Below are positions 43,871 to 55,115 of a DNA stretch of 64,000 nt, one piece after another; the first letter of the stretch is position 1, and each line of letters opens with the position of its first letter. Where the stretch lies: the NCBI GenBank assembly GCA_021018995.1, contig CM037585.1, positions 70,496,646-70,560,645 of the forward strand, read 5' to 3'. The notes beneath the pieces are model-generated. The model was not told where the DNA came from, searched no databases, and saw only the letters and a list, made by a program, of their open reading frames with translations. The stretch is from Chloranthus sessilifolius. Taxonomy: Eukaryota; Streptophyta; Magnoliopsida; Chloranthales; Chloranthaceae. Both the position numbers and the translations under genes were made by a program.

Positions 43871-45424
43871 TGTGCAACCAGGGGATTTTTGACGATCCCG
43901 TCACGATGATGCGCTCGCTAACGAAAAAATATAGAATCACCATCCGGAGCTTTTGGTGTCCCGAGAAACTTAGATCATTTTTATAAGTCCCAAAGTACCA
44001 CAAATATGACTCTAAATCTAGTCTATGCCAAAGGCTCTTGGGTAAGGGCTTCGGTTATCGATTGAAAAGGTGTTAAGCACCCAAACAACCCGCTTGACGT
44101 GGTCTCTACTAATGGCCAAAATAAAGATAATATAAAAGAAATGGAAAAGACTTCCTCTTGCCTAAATGGGTCTTAAAATCCTATTTGTGCCCCTCCGTTC
44201 CTATCAAAAATTTGGCGGCGTAACGGCACAAATGAGAGGATAGAGGAGAAATCGAGAAGATAGAGGAATAGAGGGGAGAGCCAGAGCTCTCGCGCCTTTG
44301 TTGCACTATGGTGGAGCCTTGCGTTGGCTTGCTTCGGTGAGCTTTCAAAGGCTTGTACGATGAGAAATGGGGTTCTAACAACTAGGGCTTGATAGTTAAG
44401 AGGTAGAGAGGGAAGGCTAAGGGGTAACACACTTCTAACGTAGAGCTTTTGTGTGAAATGCTAAGGTCTAAAAGAATTTTTAGAGTTCTTGAATTTATAT
44501 GGGAATGGTGCACTAGAGGAGAGAGAGAGAAGGGATTCCTTAATCTCTTAATTGCAAATTTTTTAAAGCCATTTGTAAGGGGGGGGGTGCCTCTCTATTC
44601 ATAGGAAAAAGAGAGGTTCGGAAGGCGCATAGAGGCTAATTGGGATTAACAATTAGGAAATGGGCCATCTAAGGTTTCCTAGGGTTTTTGGAGCCTTAAA
44701 AAATGTGAGAAGTTGCTCCAATGGTGGATGATAGGGTGAGGCTTTAAACCACTTACGGGGGTGCACATAGGTGGTAAATGGGTGCAACAGAACTAGCAAA
44801 ACATACCCCAAACGTCAAGATGGTCAATAAGTCAAATCTCAATCTCAATTTTCAAGATAAAAATACAGTTACTATTCATATGCCTGGCATAACTATTAGT
44901 ACTAAGCATATGTACAGTAAAACAGTGGAGCACAGTAGTTTTGGGAAGTCGACTGCTCGTGGGGGGACCCACCTATAACTAGTGCAACTATTAGCTGCGC
45001 CAAATCCCTAGGGGTTCCACAGTGTATTTACCCTTTTGCCCCTGTACTTCTTAACGTAATATCTTCTTGTGTACAGCTTCGATTGGGGTGATTCTTAGAC
45101 CGTTGGAAAGCTAAGGACTTTTACTTTTCAATGATATAAGATTCAATCATAGTAGAAGGTTACAGCTAGTCTTGGTGCACCACTCTTCATCCATGGCTCG
45201 GGAAAACTAGGTTCAGGTCTGGAACGGGTTCTAAGGGTCGGGATTAGTTTCTAAGGGTTCAAGAAGGTTCCTAAGGGATCTGGGGTGATTCCTAATGGTT
45301 TGAAAGGGTTCCTAAGGTTTTGGAAGGGTTCCTAAGGGTTTCATACATGCCATCAAAAGCTCGGTGACGCACCTCTCTCGAAATGTGTTTCGATCGGGCC
45401 TTGAGCCAAATTTGGGTGTCCAAA
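43871..45424 (-). repeat. 5' LTR of the minus-strand Tat element
   Basis: 1554 bp. On the minus strand it starts TTTGGACACCC (the usual TG is mutated) and ends GGTTGCACA next to the PBS. It is homologous throughout to 3442-5045. It keeps two damaged dyads (44882-44910, 44980-45003) and telomere-like short repeats (45215-45345). The TATA box is mutated to TATGAATAG at 44595-44603. A 5-bp TSD follows at 45425. Confidence 0.87.
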
Positions 45425-45429
45425 ATTAG
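45425..45429. other. Target-site duplication ATTAG, right copy
   Basis: Identical to 26470-26474. Confidence 0.85.
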
Positions 45430-46376
45430 TATGTCAATTAGTTTTATTTAGTTTGTTTTTGTAAAAAAAACTTTTAATTTTTTTTTAAAGTTGATCATTA
45501 CATAAGAATTATAATAGAAAAAATTACAAATCTTGAAAACTTACGATCCATTACAGTTGAAGTTCAATAATAAGAATATAGAATAGTTGCAATTCATGCT
45601 TAGCTTGTTGAACACTGCATTAGAATGGATGTTTGAAATAATAGATTGATCTAAGCTGTAATATTTTAGATTATAGTTTCAAAATTATAAACTAGTGAGC
45701 ATTAGAGCCAAATTTTCCTTTCTTTGAGAGAGAAATTGTTTCTTTTCAAGTTAAAATTTTCTTTGAACTTCTATACTATATGAAATCTCATATTGCTAAA
45801 TTTAGAATCAAAATATTCTATGATTATTATAACCTGATTTTTTGTCTAGAACTATCTATTAGAAATATCAAAGCAATAAGGCATCTATACTAGTAAATCG
45901 TAAAGATGATTAAAGGCCATCTTTTATTAAATCAGAGCTAAAAAGCTAAAATCCCAAAAAATATCTTATCCTTTGAACCCATATTAGAAGTCTAAATAGA
46001 ATTTCTTTGTACCAAAAATATGATAAACCCTTAACCATATGTATTATCCAAAGCTTTCAACCTTTAACCCTTGTAATTTCTGAGAATTTAGAATACAAAA
46101 TAAGGGAAAAATAGGGAGTAAAAGAAGTAAAAGTAAAAATAGATAAGGGGAATGCGAAAAGAGGTACAGTTGAAGAAATAAAATGAATAATATGGGAAAA
46201 GAGTGAAAAATCTTAAAAAGACAATTTAAGAAGATGATTTAGAAGATAGAAAGAAAAATCGTAAAAATAAAAACGAAAAAATGATTTTACAAATCAGCTG
46301 AAGAAATGCGATTTATAAAAGAAAAAAAAATAATTGGGAAGAAGTTATCCAATCCACGGGTACTTACTAAAGTAGA
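45430..46376 (+). other. Outer retroelement flank; possible start of its 3' LTR
   Basis: AT-rich, without genes. The part from about 46080 (A/G-rich, with AAAATCGTAAAAAT and CTGAAGAAATGCGATTTATAA) resembles the beginning of the LTR at 7681-8050. It may be the 3' LTR of the outer plus-strand Athila, cut by the CACTA transposon at 46377. The similarity is weak and largely low-complexity. 45430-46070 shows no recognisable feature. Confidence 0.3.
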
Positions 46377-46807
46377 CACTACAAAAAAGTAGACTTTTAG
46401 TAACACATTTTTTGTGGCATTTGACAAAAAATGACGCGAAAAATAATTATTGGCGTTATTTTATGATAAAGCGTCGCAAAATATGTGAAATAGTTAGATC
46501 CCGCCTAATATTGGCGCTCGTTTCACAAACAATTTGTGACATATCACTCTTTATCTAAATGCATACAAACAGGGGATATATTCCCTCATAAAATTCCTCA
46601 CGCGAAACGCGATGCGACGCCAAACGCGGGATAGTATAATATCTCTCTCTCCGTCAACGACAGACGCAGAGACCCTATTTCCCACCCAAACCCACTCTCT
46701 CTCTCTCTCTCTCTCCAAACCACACTCTCTCTTTCTCCACCGTCCCCACCGAAACCCTATTTCCCACCCAAACCCTTCTCTCCATCGATCCATTGGCGCT
46801 GCATGCA

Positions 46808-46990
46808 ATCGGATTCCATCGTTCCTTTGTTGTTGTTTGCGATCTGATTCCAACAATCCATTGCTGCTGTTCCAGATCGGATTCCATCGTTTCATTGTTG
46901 CTGTTCGAGATCGGATTCCATCCTTTCATTGCCGCTATTCAAGATCAGATTCCATCTTTCCATTGCCGCTGTTCGAGATTGGATTCCATA
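46808..46990 (+). repeat. Minisatellite of about 36 bp near the CACTA 5' end
   Basis: About five direct copies of a unit with core GATCGGATTCCATCGTTTC followed by ATTGCCGCTGTTC. The unit length is near a multiple of three, so frames stay open on both strands (46612-47118 plus; 46551-46929 minus). These frames are read as by-products. A CT-rich stretch with (CT)n runs precedes it at 46638-46740. A position just inside the terminus fits a transcript leader. Confidence 0.7.
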
Positions 46991-48013
46991 GGTTTGAAAA
47001 ACTTTGCTCTTTTCATTGCCTGAACGCTCATTCTGATGAATCTTCTTTGATCAATAAAACAATGAGCCCCTATCATTGTCCTTTTTTTCTTCTTTTTTCG
47101 TTAACATATGTCAAATAACAAACCATAGGGATGGTTTTGAACTATTTCCAGATCGTCTTCATGTCAAAATTAAGGTCTTCAATCTCACAATTAGTTTAAA
47201 TCTTGCAATTGAGTATTGACTGATTATGTTTGGATATATATACTAATCACCATCAATAACTGATCGTTTGAGGTTACTTGTAAATTTTAAAAAAATATAT
47301 ATATTTTTTGTATCTGTTTAAAACTTGTGTGCATTAATTTTCACTATTTTTTTTTTTTTAAATGAGATTAATTTTCTCAATCGAACAACGAAGCGAGGTG
47401 ACGCAACATAAGCCCTCTGCTCATAACAAAGTGGATGACATTGTCTGTGCTATGAGCACTATCCTGACAGGTTGAGTCGAGATTAGAATAATCGAGCACT
47501 ATCCTGACAGGTTGAGCACAAAAATTAGTCATTGGGAGATTTTAACTATATGATTTTAACTATTTGATCTGAGCCTTGAGAAGCTCCTCCCTGCGCTTGG
47601 CTTCAACAATCGATATCAGGTCCCACTGACAGGTTAGGGAAGGATAGAGAACCTGCATCCACAAGGTGAGGAGCAGCAACTGGAAGCAAAAGAAATAACG
47701 ACTTAGGTTGTAGGATGTTGCCATTCAACAGAGGAGCCATTCTTGATGCTCATAATGCTGACGGGGTGGTACATTTTCCAGGTCAATCCGTCATAGAAAT
47801 CTGAGGGCGAAGTATCCCGTGTTTTGCCACAATTATCATTGAACCAATGCTCCACATTTTCCCAATTACGTAATGTTGGATCAGAGAAATTTCATGAACC
47901 ACATGTTGAGGCGTTGGTAGTGCAGCATCTCTTTGTTGCCTCTATCTGAATCCTCAATCAGAGGTGCAACCTTAATATCAATATTAAAGTTACTTCCTTG
48001 TGAATATTCCTAA

Positions 48014-48493
48014 TTAGCCGACCCACCAAAACTTGACCGGACTGAAACAAGGCCATTCTTCAGTGTCCCAACATGAGGACCATTGAGGCCGGTAAGGGCT
48101 ACCAATATGGGGCTTGGTAACTTGTTTAAGGCCTAGTAGTGGGCCATTTAGGGAGTGGGACATGGAAAAATGAGTCAGATGACTCAGATCCACAGTAGTT
48201 GGTCCAATGGAACTATCGTGACTAACTGAGCTAGCACTTAAGACACCAATGGATGCTCTAGCTGGACCAGGGCTGGAATTTAAGCTTATATTCCACTCCA
48301 GACGCCTCTGCTTAACAGCATTGTCTGAACCTTGACCTTTCAGTATTACCAAACTCTCTGTAGAGGCACCACTGTGCTTCCCCTTTCCACTCAATCCCTC
48401 CTTCCTACGCCATGTAGCCCTTGGTATGTGTCCTCTAAGGAGTTTTAATTTCGTAGAAAATATGTTTACAAGTGTGAGTGAGAAAGAGTTCAT
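48014..48493 (-). CDS. Hypothetical minus-strand ORF, 159 codons, unrecognised
   Basis: Starts MNSFSLTLVNIFSTKLKLLR, then a basic stretch (RATWRRKEGLSGKGKHSG) and a Ser/Pro/Thr-rich middle (SLNSSPGPARASIG; VLSASSVSHDSSIG), ending PVKFWWVG. Composition, basic then Ser-rich, is like a gag or LINE ORF1 C-terminal part, but no defining motif such as a zinc knuckle is visible. Downstream on the same strand to about 47560 further short open stretches occur (for example VEAKRREELLKAQIK), suggesting a decayed longer gene. It is opposite to the CACTA transposase, so it may be a nested insertion or captured sequence. Confidence 0.25.
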   Translation of the reverse strand: MNSFSLTLVNIFSTKLKLLRGHIPRATWRRKEGLSGKGKHSGASTESLVILKGQGSDNAVKQRRLEWNISLNSSPGPARASIGVLSASSVSHDSSIGPTTVDLSHLTHFSMSHSLNGPLLGLKQVTKPHIGSPYRPQWSSCWDTEEWPCFSPVKFWWVG

Positions 48494-51165
48494 CCCTTGA
48501 CCAGCTATATGAATTTCTGTTACTTGAACCGCATCAACATGAGTCCGAAAGGTTTTGGTTTGTAAAGTTGAAGCAATTCAGCCAGCAGTAAAAGGGTGTG
48601 ATTTGATGCAGGTCTTAGCTGATACAGAAGGAGAGTAGCGGGAATTCTCTATCTTGTAAATTAAGCCAAGTAAAGGAACCTTCTCCCATAGTAACATTGA
48701 CGAGTTCTTCTTAAGTCAAAATTGGTTTTTTAATGTGTATTCTCATTTGGAATTTGGAGGTCTTGTAGTAGGGGAAGGCAGCTACCAGCCTACCACGTTG
48801 ACTAAGTTAACCATTCGAGATGCATCGGTCTGAGTAAAGCACTTTTACCAGATGGTTCATGGTTCTGTCTTGAATGTATGATCAATAAGAATGGGTGAAC
48901 ATGTTCGAGAATTGGAATGGGTTTGAGAGGATCAGAGGTCTTTGGCATCGATCCATATGAGCGGGTGTTTATGGGTAGTTGCAATTACTTATGTAAGTAT
49001 TCCTATTTCATTAGCAACTCTTTTTTTTTTTTCTGAATATTTTCTAACCTCTGTTTAACATCCTTACCTGAATATGTGAAAGAAGCGTTGTTTTATGCAT
49101 TCCGCCGTCCGGTTAATTTGTATGGTTTCTTTGCAAGCAAATAAGAAATATACCTCAATTAAATTTCTAAAAAAAGAACTTGTGTTGAACCGTTGGGTAT
49201 TCATGTTGAATGCTTAGTGAAAGTGGCTATCATGGTTCAAAATTTCAGCCAAAATCTGAAGATTTCGGAAAATTTGATCGTTGGTGGCTATTATGGAAAA
49301 ACTGTTAGTTGTAATTAATTTTTCTTTCCATCATTTTTTAATTTTAGTTATGTTGTTCAAATGTATTTCTATTTGTCTATTTACCTTTTAATATTTCCTA
49401 TTTGTGAATTTATCTACTAATAATACAATAATGTCGATGTGATAAATTCCTGCACCCAGATCATTTGCTGAGAAAGGAGTAACCATTTGTTTGCAGGAGT
49501 GGGTTGAACGATGTGAAGTAAACCATTGGATATACAACCATGACCTTGTCTTAATCTTAATTTTTTCAGATTGTCATGTCTGATATTTTATGGTCAATTT
49601 GCTGACTTTTTTTTTTTAATATACTTAAAAAAACATTTAGGTTCGTACTGTATATGATGCCAAGAAACATTTCTTTGCCCAAGTTATAAAGAAAACTCGT
49701 CTTTTAATGAACCTGAAGGTAAATTTTAGTGGCAATTAATCTGAACCTATTAAATAATATATATAGATAAACTTTAGTGCCAATGATGGCTCTATCTGTA
49801 ATGGGGCACTCACACCCCATTTATCATTTTTTAAATATGTTTTGATTGTCTTCATTATTTGATCACCATTTTCAAAAGATTTGGGACTCATTGTATCTGG
49901 TACATGGCCCTAAACTTGTATGACCGTCCCTAAACCTCCTTATGTGCACATTTACACATGATCATGGTTTTAGACTGCCCATGTTGCATGCTACACCGTG
50001 TTAGGCAATGGCCCCAAAATCATAGATTGGATCAATCTTAATAATCAGCTGAGAACCTGCATTGATTGAATTCTCAATGTACAAAGTGTATAGACTCAAT
50101 AGTTGATGGTAGAAATTGTCATTGATTGCTGCTGTGGTCGATCCTTGTGGAGTGCTGCTCATGTGCCATGTTTATAATTGTGTTACCATGCTAGGCACAG
50201 ATACAATTGTCGAGTTTCGACATGGAAATGCAGTGCAAAACATGACAAACCCTGAAAATTTGGATAGGTCAGCAGTCAGCTTTTCCTTTCTATTTTTTAA
50301 ATGAGCTGATGTTAGGTGCATGGGCCTGTGCACCACAGGCCTTCCGAGCTGGTATCAGGTCCATGGGCATGTGCAACACAGGCCTTGGGTCATCTATATT
50401 GGAACACTGTGACAATCCTAGTCATCAACATTGAGATAGGACAAAACCTAAAACTCATTCTTGTCAGAAGTTTCTAACCATCTGATTAGAGCACTTTTTT
50501 GCACGTCAATTTGGGCCATTCTCCGTATGGTGTCATTGATTTGAAGGCTTTTGCCTCTCATGGGATTTTGATCTAATGGTAGAAATTGTTCAACACGGCC
50601 AATTTTCGGCTGAAGTTAATCTAAATAATGGCTATGGGTACATGTACAAAATTGATGAAGTGTGCAACATGTATAGAATTATGACTTGTGCACCTAATAT
50701 TAACTCCTTTTAAGTTTAATTTTGTAGTAATATTCCTCAAAATTTTCAATTATTCAACAAATAAGTTTGAAACAGAGAATAGATATTGCTGGCTTGATTT
50801 TTCTCTGTTTTACGAAACAAGATAGTGAGATAATTTTTGTCTTATGAGGTAAAAAATTTGAGGGGAAAACTTGTCATGATTATGATGGTTCCCAACCACT
50901 GGAAATAACCAGATATAATGCCTATTTCCAAAGCTGTATTAAAGCTGGTTGCATTTTTTTTCTCCTCGTGAATTATTGTTCCAAAGCTGTATTCAGCTTA
51001 TTGTTTCAAAAAGCACAAGGCCATCTTAGGAAGTGAAATAAAAAGCACAAGAGATTATATTAGGTACAAGATATAGGAAGAATCTAGTAGTGAAGTGATG
51101 GTCATCTTTAAACTTGGTGTAGTTTCTACTCAAAAAGCATGTAGTCAGTCTGAAGTAACTATTAA

Positions 51166-51418
51166 AGTGTGTTTGATTGCACGTAATGACCGCTGAAGAT
51201 GCATATTTGGGGGGCCACTACACGAGTCAAAGCGTGAAAATGCGTTTGATGGCTCGTTTGACATTACATGCATTATACTTTTTGGGTTACACGTAGCCAA
51301 AAAGTGATACGGGCCGAACCTCTTGTATTTAGGAGCCGTCACACGTAATGCACATAGAAACCATTACACTTAGTGGCCAGAAAACGTGCATTAAGGCTAC
51401 ACACCATCAAACACACCC
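51166..51418. mobile_element. Tourist/PIF-Harbinger-like MITE, 253 bp
   Basis: Terminal inverted repeats AGTGTGTTTGAT (left) and ATCAAACACACCC (right), flanked by the 3-bp direct repeat TAA (51163-51165 and 51419-51421). The trinucleotide TAA/TTA target is typical of PIF/Harbinger derivatives. It has no coding capacity. The interior also has self-complementary words (ACACGTA, GCACGTAATG). Confidence 0.75.
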
Positions 51419-52054
51419 TAAAACTCGGCCTTTTCCTCCCTATAAAAAAAGTCAAATAAAGTGTATCTAAAACTGTCTTACCCTAAGAACGGACGGTGTC
51501 AGATTTGTGAATACCCTTGTCCCATTCTTGAATGCACAAACTGAGGATAAGGTAAGTAGCAATATCCGTTAGATTCACTGGTTGGAAAAAGAGAGTTACC
51601 CCTCCCCACCCCCCAACTATTCATTTTGTTTAGGCTTCCAGGAATGTGAGAGCAGGCAAATATTATGACAGACAAATAGTTGACCACATGTTTCAGTGAA
51701 ATCCTTGTATCTTTTTTGTGCTGACAGTTTAGGGCTATTGCATGTGTAGATGAATGGTTTCTTAATGGTAAAAAATAAAAGGATTGCCATTCTAACCTCG
51801 AGTGTGACCCATGACTTTGCCTACAGAAACAAGAGCCTTTTACCGATCATTATTGTCAAAAAGCATAAAAGGAGTTCTACTTTAAGGGTCCCTATATGTT
51901 TGTATAATGTTTGTGATGCCATTATTTAAGCTTCTTTAAATATGATAGTGAAGGACTAGATGTCTTTTTTTTGCTCTCTTTTATGTTTTAGACTGATATA
52001 TGTTGTCAATTGTCATAGCATCGGAATTTGAATTTGTGCATCAGAAATCGGTTC

Positions 52055-52056
52055 TT

Positions 52057-52103
<47 letters not shown>

Positions 52104-52118
52104 CACACACACACACAA
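52055..52118. repeat. Compound microsatellite (CT)n(AT)n(AC)n
   Basis: A run of CT dinucleotides to about 52080, then AT to about 52103, then AC to 52118. Confidence 0.9.
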
Positions 52119-52655
52119 GGGCCGGGGATATGGGTTCGAATGCATGGATGATTCTTGCATTTGAACCAGGTGGGGTCCACGTGGCCTAGAGTCTGTTGCA
52201 TGTGGTTTGAAACTTGATAGCTTTATGCTTATTGTAGTTTATTGCTGCGATTCATGTGATTTGTATCATGAATTTATGGTTTTGCTCTAAGATTTGATCT
52301 AGGTTTTGTTAATGCTTACCAATGCAAGTGAGAATAAAATGAAATGTCAAATGTTGTTGCTTTTAGATCAATTCAATGTGCTTTAGGTCAACCTTTTGTT
52401 AACTTTTAGATAAAGATTATTACTGGATTATAGTCTTTATTTTAAGAATTTAGATAAAGATTATTACTGAATTTAGAACTGTCCATGAAATTCAAATGGA
52501 CAGTTTGAGATTGACAATTTCATTACTTGTTCACACATGATTTATATGTTTGTTTAATGAATTTGATGATATCATCTCTCTATTCTTCATTTGTTTTAGG
52601 GTTTTGAATACTAACAGAAGAAGCAAGAGCAATTATAGATTCAATTTTGGACATT

Positions 52656-53595
52656 ATGGATAAGAGTTGGATCCAAAAGCATAGGAATACTAAAGAGTTC
52701 GTGAAAGGAGTAAAAGGATTTATTGCTTTTGCTGTAGGCCATGGAACTAGTCTCCAAGGTATGTTCAAGTGTTCGTGCATTAAATGTGGTAATGTAGTAT
52801 ACCAAGATGAGAGTACAATATATGCCCATTCGGTATGCAACGGGTTCATCCGGAATTACACCACATGGTATTTACATGGAGAGGACATTCTTCAGACGAG
52901 TGCTACAGAAGATGATATGATAGACGATGGATTTGATGAGGACGATACTGGTGACGATATGAGGACCATGTTGCATGATGCTTTTGGAATCCCATTTCCA
53001 AGAGAAGATTTGGATTCTTTGACAGAGCGAACAAATGATAAACCCAATGCAAGTGCTGCTAAATTCTATAAATTGACACAAGATGTCGAAAATGATTTGT
53101 ATCCGGGCTATAAATCACACACAACTCTGTCTTTTGTTATTAGGCTATGGCATATTAAATGTATGGGTGGATGGAGCAATGCTTCATTTAGTATGTTGCT
53201 TGACTTGTTAAGAGACACTTCTAGAGGGTTCTACGTTGCTAGAGACGTTTTCACTAAGCAAGAAAATTATTTCGGACTTGGGTCTAAATTATAATAAAAT
53301 TGATGCATGTCCAAATGATTGTATGTTATATTGGAAAGAGTCAGTTGACAAACAATCATGTGACATTTGTGGCACTTCACGATGGAAGACTCGAGAAGAT
53401 CATTCAAAAAGTAGTAAGAAGAAGAGTCCAGCAAAGATTCTACGTCACTTCCCTTTGAAACCACGACTTCAAAGGTTGTACATGTCATAAAAAATTACAT
53501 CTGACATGAGATGACATGATGAGGGTCGTACCAAAGATGGTATATTAAGACATCTTGCAGATTCTCAAGCTTGGACATATTTTGACCTCATCAAC
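52656..53595 (+). pseudogene. TNP2-type CACTA transposase, N-terminal part, broken
   Basis: Encodes the start of the CACTA transposase. ATG 52656 is chosen because the family begins MD(R/K)SWM; here MDKSWIQKHRNTKEF. The N-terminal transposase-associated domain follows: FKCSCIKCGNVVYQDESTIY with paired Cys, then HSVCNGFIRNYTTWYLHGE, an acidic linker, LYPGYKSHTTLSFVIRLWHI, and MGGWSNASFSMLLDLLRD. A frameshift near 53235 moves to the frame with SKKIISDLGLNYNKIDACPN, DCMLYWKE and CDICGTSRW, then FPLKPRLQRLYMS and a stop at 53488. Beyond, DEGRTKDGILRHLADSQAWT continues the family pattern, with one more stop where the family has Trp (DMR-stop-HDE). At 53595 the chromovirus LTR interrupts it, and the catalytic core would lie beyond. 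It is therefore inactive. Confidence 0.85.
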
Positions 53596-54169
53596 TGTAA
53601 CAATCCCCAGCTTTAGACACTACAGTGGTAAGTGTCCGGTCAGGTCATGTGTGAAGACCTCACTAGGATAGGCCTTAAATCTTAGAAAGTTAGAAACAGC
53701 TGTAGTAAAGTAAAATATTAAACTATTTTAGCACATGATCAGTTCCATATATATATATATATACACTAGTAGAGGTATATATAGTTTGTTTTAATAAAGT
53801 CAAAACCATTTGGCTCTATCTCCACAAGACCAAATAGGAGGAGGGGGTATTGTCTAAATATCCCAGTCCAGTTTCAAGCTTAAAATAAACAAAAGGGGGC
53901 TTAAAAACTTTAATTTGTATAAAATAACCAAAAAGGGAAGGTAGGGGGACTCATGCATCTATTTTGTTGGCTTCCTTATTTGGTTTACCTGTAAAGTATA
54001 AACTAACATTTTTCTGTTTTGACTTTTATGCTATACACTATATATGACTTGGTGTTTCACAAGGAAGTGTAACTGCAAGTAGCTTATATGCTACTTGCAT
54101 GGCGTATCACTTACACGACTCAATTGAGTCATACTATATGCGCATGCACGCAAGGTCGATAACCGCTCT

Positions 54170-54176
54170 TATAAAT
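54170..54176 (+). promoter_or_regulatory. TATA box of the chromovirus LTR
   Basis: TATAAAT in the context CTCTTATAAATCAAAAC; the same sequence occurs in the 3' LTR at 61972-61978. Confidence 0.55.
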
Positions 54177-54556
54177 CAAAACTCCTCTTCGTTCCTTGAA
54201 TTTTTGGTTAAAACCAGAGGCATTAAATTAGAGGAAATTGTATCAAAATCAACAAACTGTGTGAAATATTAAAGCATCTTGCTTCGTTCTGTTCCGGCTT
54301 TGAAATCAGCAAGCACAAAATTGATAAACAACACTCACCAAAAGGTAAGCTCTTGTACCAGTTTTATCTAAAACAAGAAAATATAGAGTCTGTAGATGCA
54401 TAAATATGTGGATGCACAAGTCACGTGAACCAAAATGCAGATTTCTGCACTTCAGATCTGTGTAGTAGATCTGTGGACTTTATAGCGTGCAGATTACAGA
54501 TTCGGCGATTTTCAATCTATGTGTACAGATATGTAAAATCCGCTAAATTCATACAT

Positions 54557-54560
<4 letters not shown>

Positions 54561-54592
<32 letters not shown>
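54561..54592. repeat. (AT)n microsatellite in the chromovirus LTR
   Basis: Uninterrupted AT dinucleotides followed by GTAT tetramers to about 54604. The two flanking open frames are artefacts of this run. Confidence 0.9.
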
Positions 54593-54604
<12 letters not shown>

Positions 54605-54677
54605 GCAACTAATAGGAAGAAATAGAAGATAAAAAGGCCAAGAAGAAGACCAGTTGAAGCCCGGCAAGCCTTACGTG

Positions 54678-55115
54678 TTGCCACGGCAACCCTATGCTCA
54701 GACCACTGTGGGGTATTTCGGTCATATCGTTTGACCCCGAACTCCAAATAGCATAATTCTTAATGCGTTGGAAAGTAGACATCGAGACCTACAACTTTTA
54801 TGACATAACAAAGTTCGAAATCTAACGTTTAAAGGGTCTAAAGATAGTGACAAGTCACAAAAACATGCAACTGTAAAGCTTGCCGCGGCAACAGTATACT
54901 CAGACCATTGTGTGGTATCTTAATCATATCTATTGTTCCTGAACTCTGATTGATACAATTAATGATGCATTAGAAAGGGGACAACGAGCCCTACAACTTT
55001 CATGAATGAACCAATTTCTGAATCCAACGTTTAAAGGGTCAAAAAGTAGTGATAGATGACGGCAACATGCAACTGCAAAGCTTGCCGCGACAACCTTTGT
55101 TGCTTGCCGCGGCAA
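54678..55115. repeat. 202-bp tandem repeats bounded by the palindrome TTGCCGCGGCAA
   Basis: Palindrome copies at 54678-54689 (one change), 54880-54891 (perfect), 55082-55093 (one change) and 55104-55115 (perfect). The first three are exactly 202 bases apart. The sequence between them is duplicated with divergence: CTCAGACCA, then GTATNNNNNTCATATC, then CTACAACTTTNATGA, then CAACGTTTAAAGGGTC. Confidence 0.85.

Larger units (their letters stand above)
26475..45424 (-). mobile_element. Tat-lineage Ty3/gypsy retrotransposon with antisense ORF (minus strand), about 18.95 kb
   Basis: Both edges are fixed by a perfect ATTAG TSD. Order on the minus strand: 5' LTR, tRNA-Arg-type PBS, leader with 70-bp repeats, gag, protease, G-patch-like segment, RT, RNase H, second (archaeal-type) RNase H, integrase, spacer with hairpins, then on the opposite strand a DUF7745-type ORF and another coding relic, then a truncated 3' LTR. 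Dual RNase H, lack of a chromodomain and the antisense ORF between integrase and 3' LTR are Tat/Ogre traits. A 2.08-kb solo LTR interrupts pol at 36166-38242. All genes are broken. Confidence 0.88.
47119..52655. other. CACTA internal region, mostly without recognisable genes
   Basis: 5.5 kb between the terminus-proximal minisatellite and the transposase. It contains a 23-bp direct repeat (47454-47476 and 47494-47516, starting GAGCACTATCCTGACAGG) and an unrecognised minus-strand ORF (48014-48493). It also has an exon-like segment 49641-49718 (26 open codons between a polypyrimidine-AG and GTAAAT), a plus-strand open stretch 50116-50304 with no known similarity, a MITE (51166-51418) and a compound microsatellite (52055-52118). 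A TnpA-like second gene could be hidden in spliced exons but I cannot assemble one. Confidence 0.45.
46377..53595 (+). mobile_element. CACTA (En/Spm-type) transposon, 5' part
   Basis: Begins CACTACAAAAAAGTAG, the typical CACTA terminus. A subterminal region follows with repeated GACGC/GCGTC/GCGAAA words (46430-46620). The TNP2-type transposase begins at 52656 in plus orientation and is cut at 53595 by a chromovirus. The 3' terminus is outside the window, so the terminal inverted repeat cannot be paired. Bases AGA before the terminus would be one copy of a 3-bp TSD. Confidence 0.75.

Noticed and set aside
46612-47118. 168-codon plus-strand open frame near the CACTA terminus
   Set aside because: It is created by CT runs and a 36-bp minisatellite; minus-strand frames over the same repeat are equally open, so openness is no evidence of coding.
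50116-50304. 62-codon plus-strand frame in CACTA as a gene
   Set aside because: Short, unrecognised, no start or splice support; mentioned only within the internal region.
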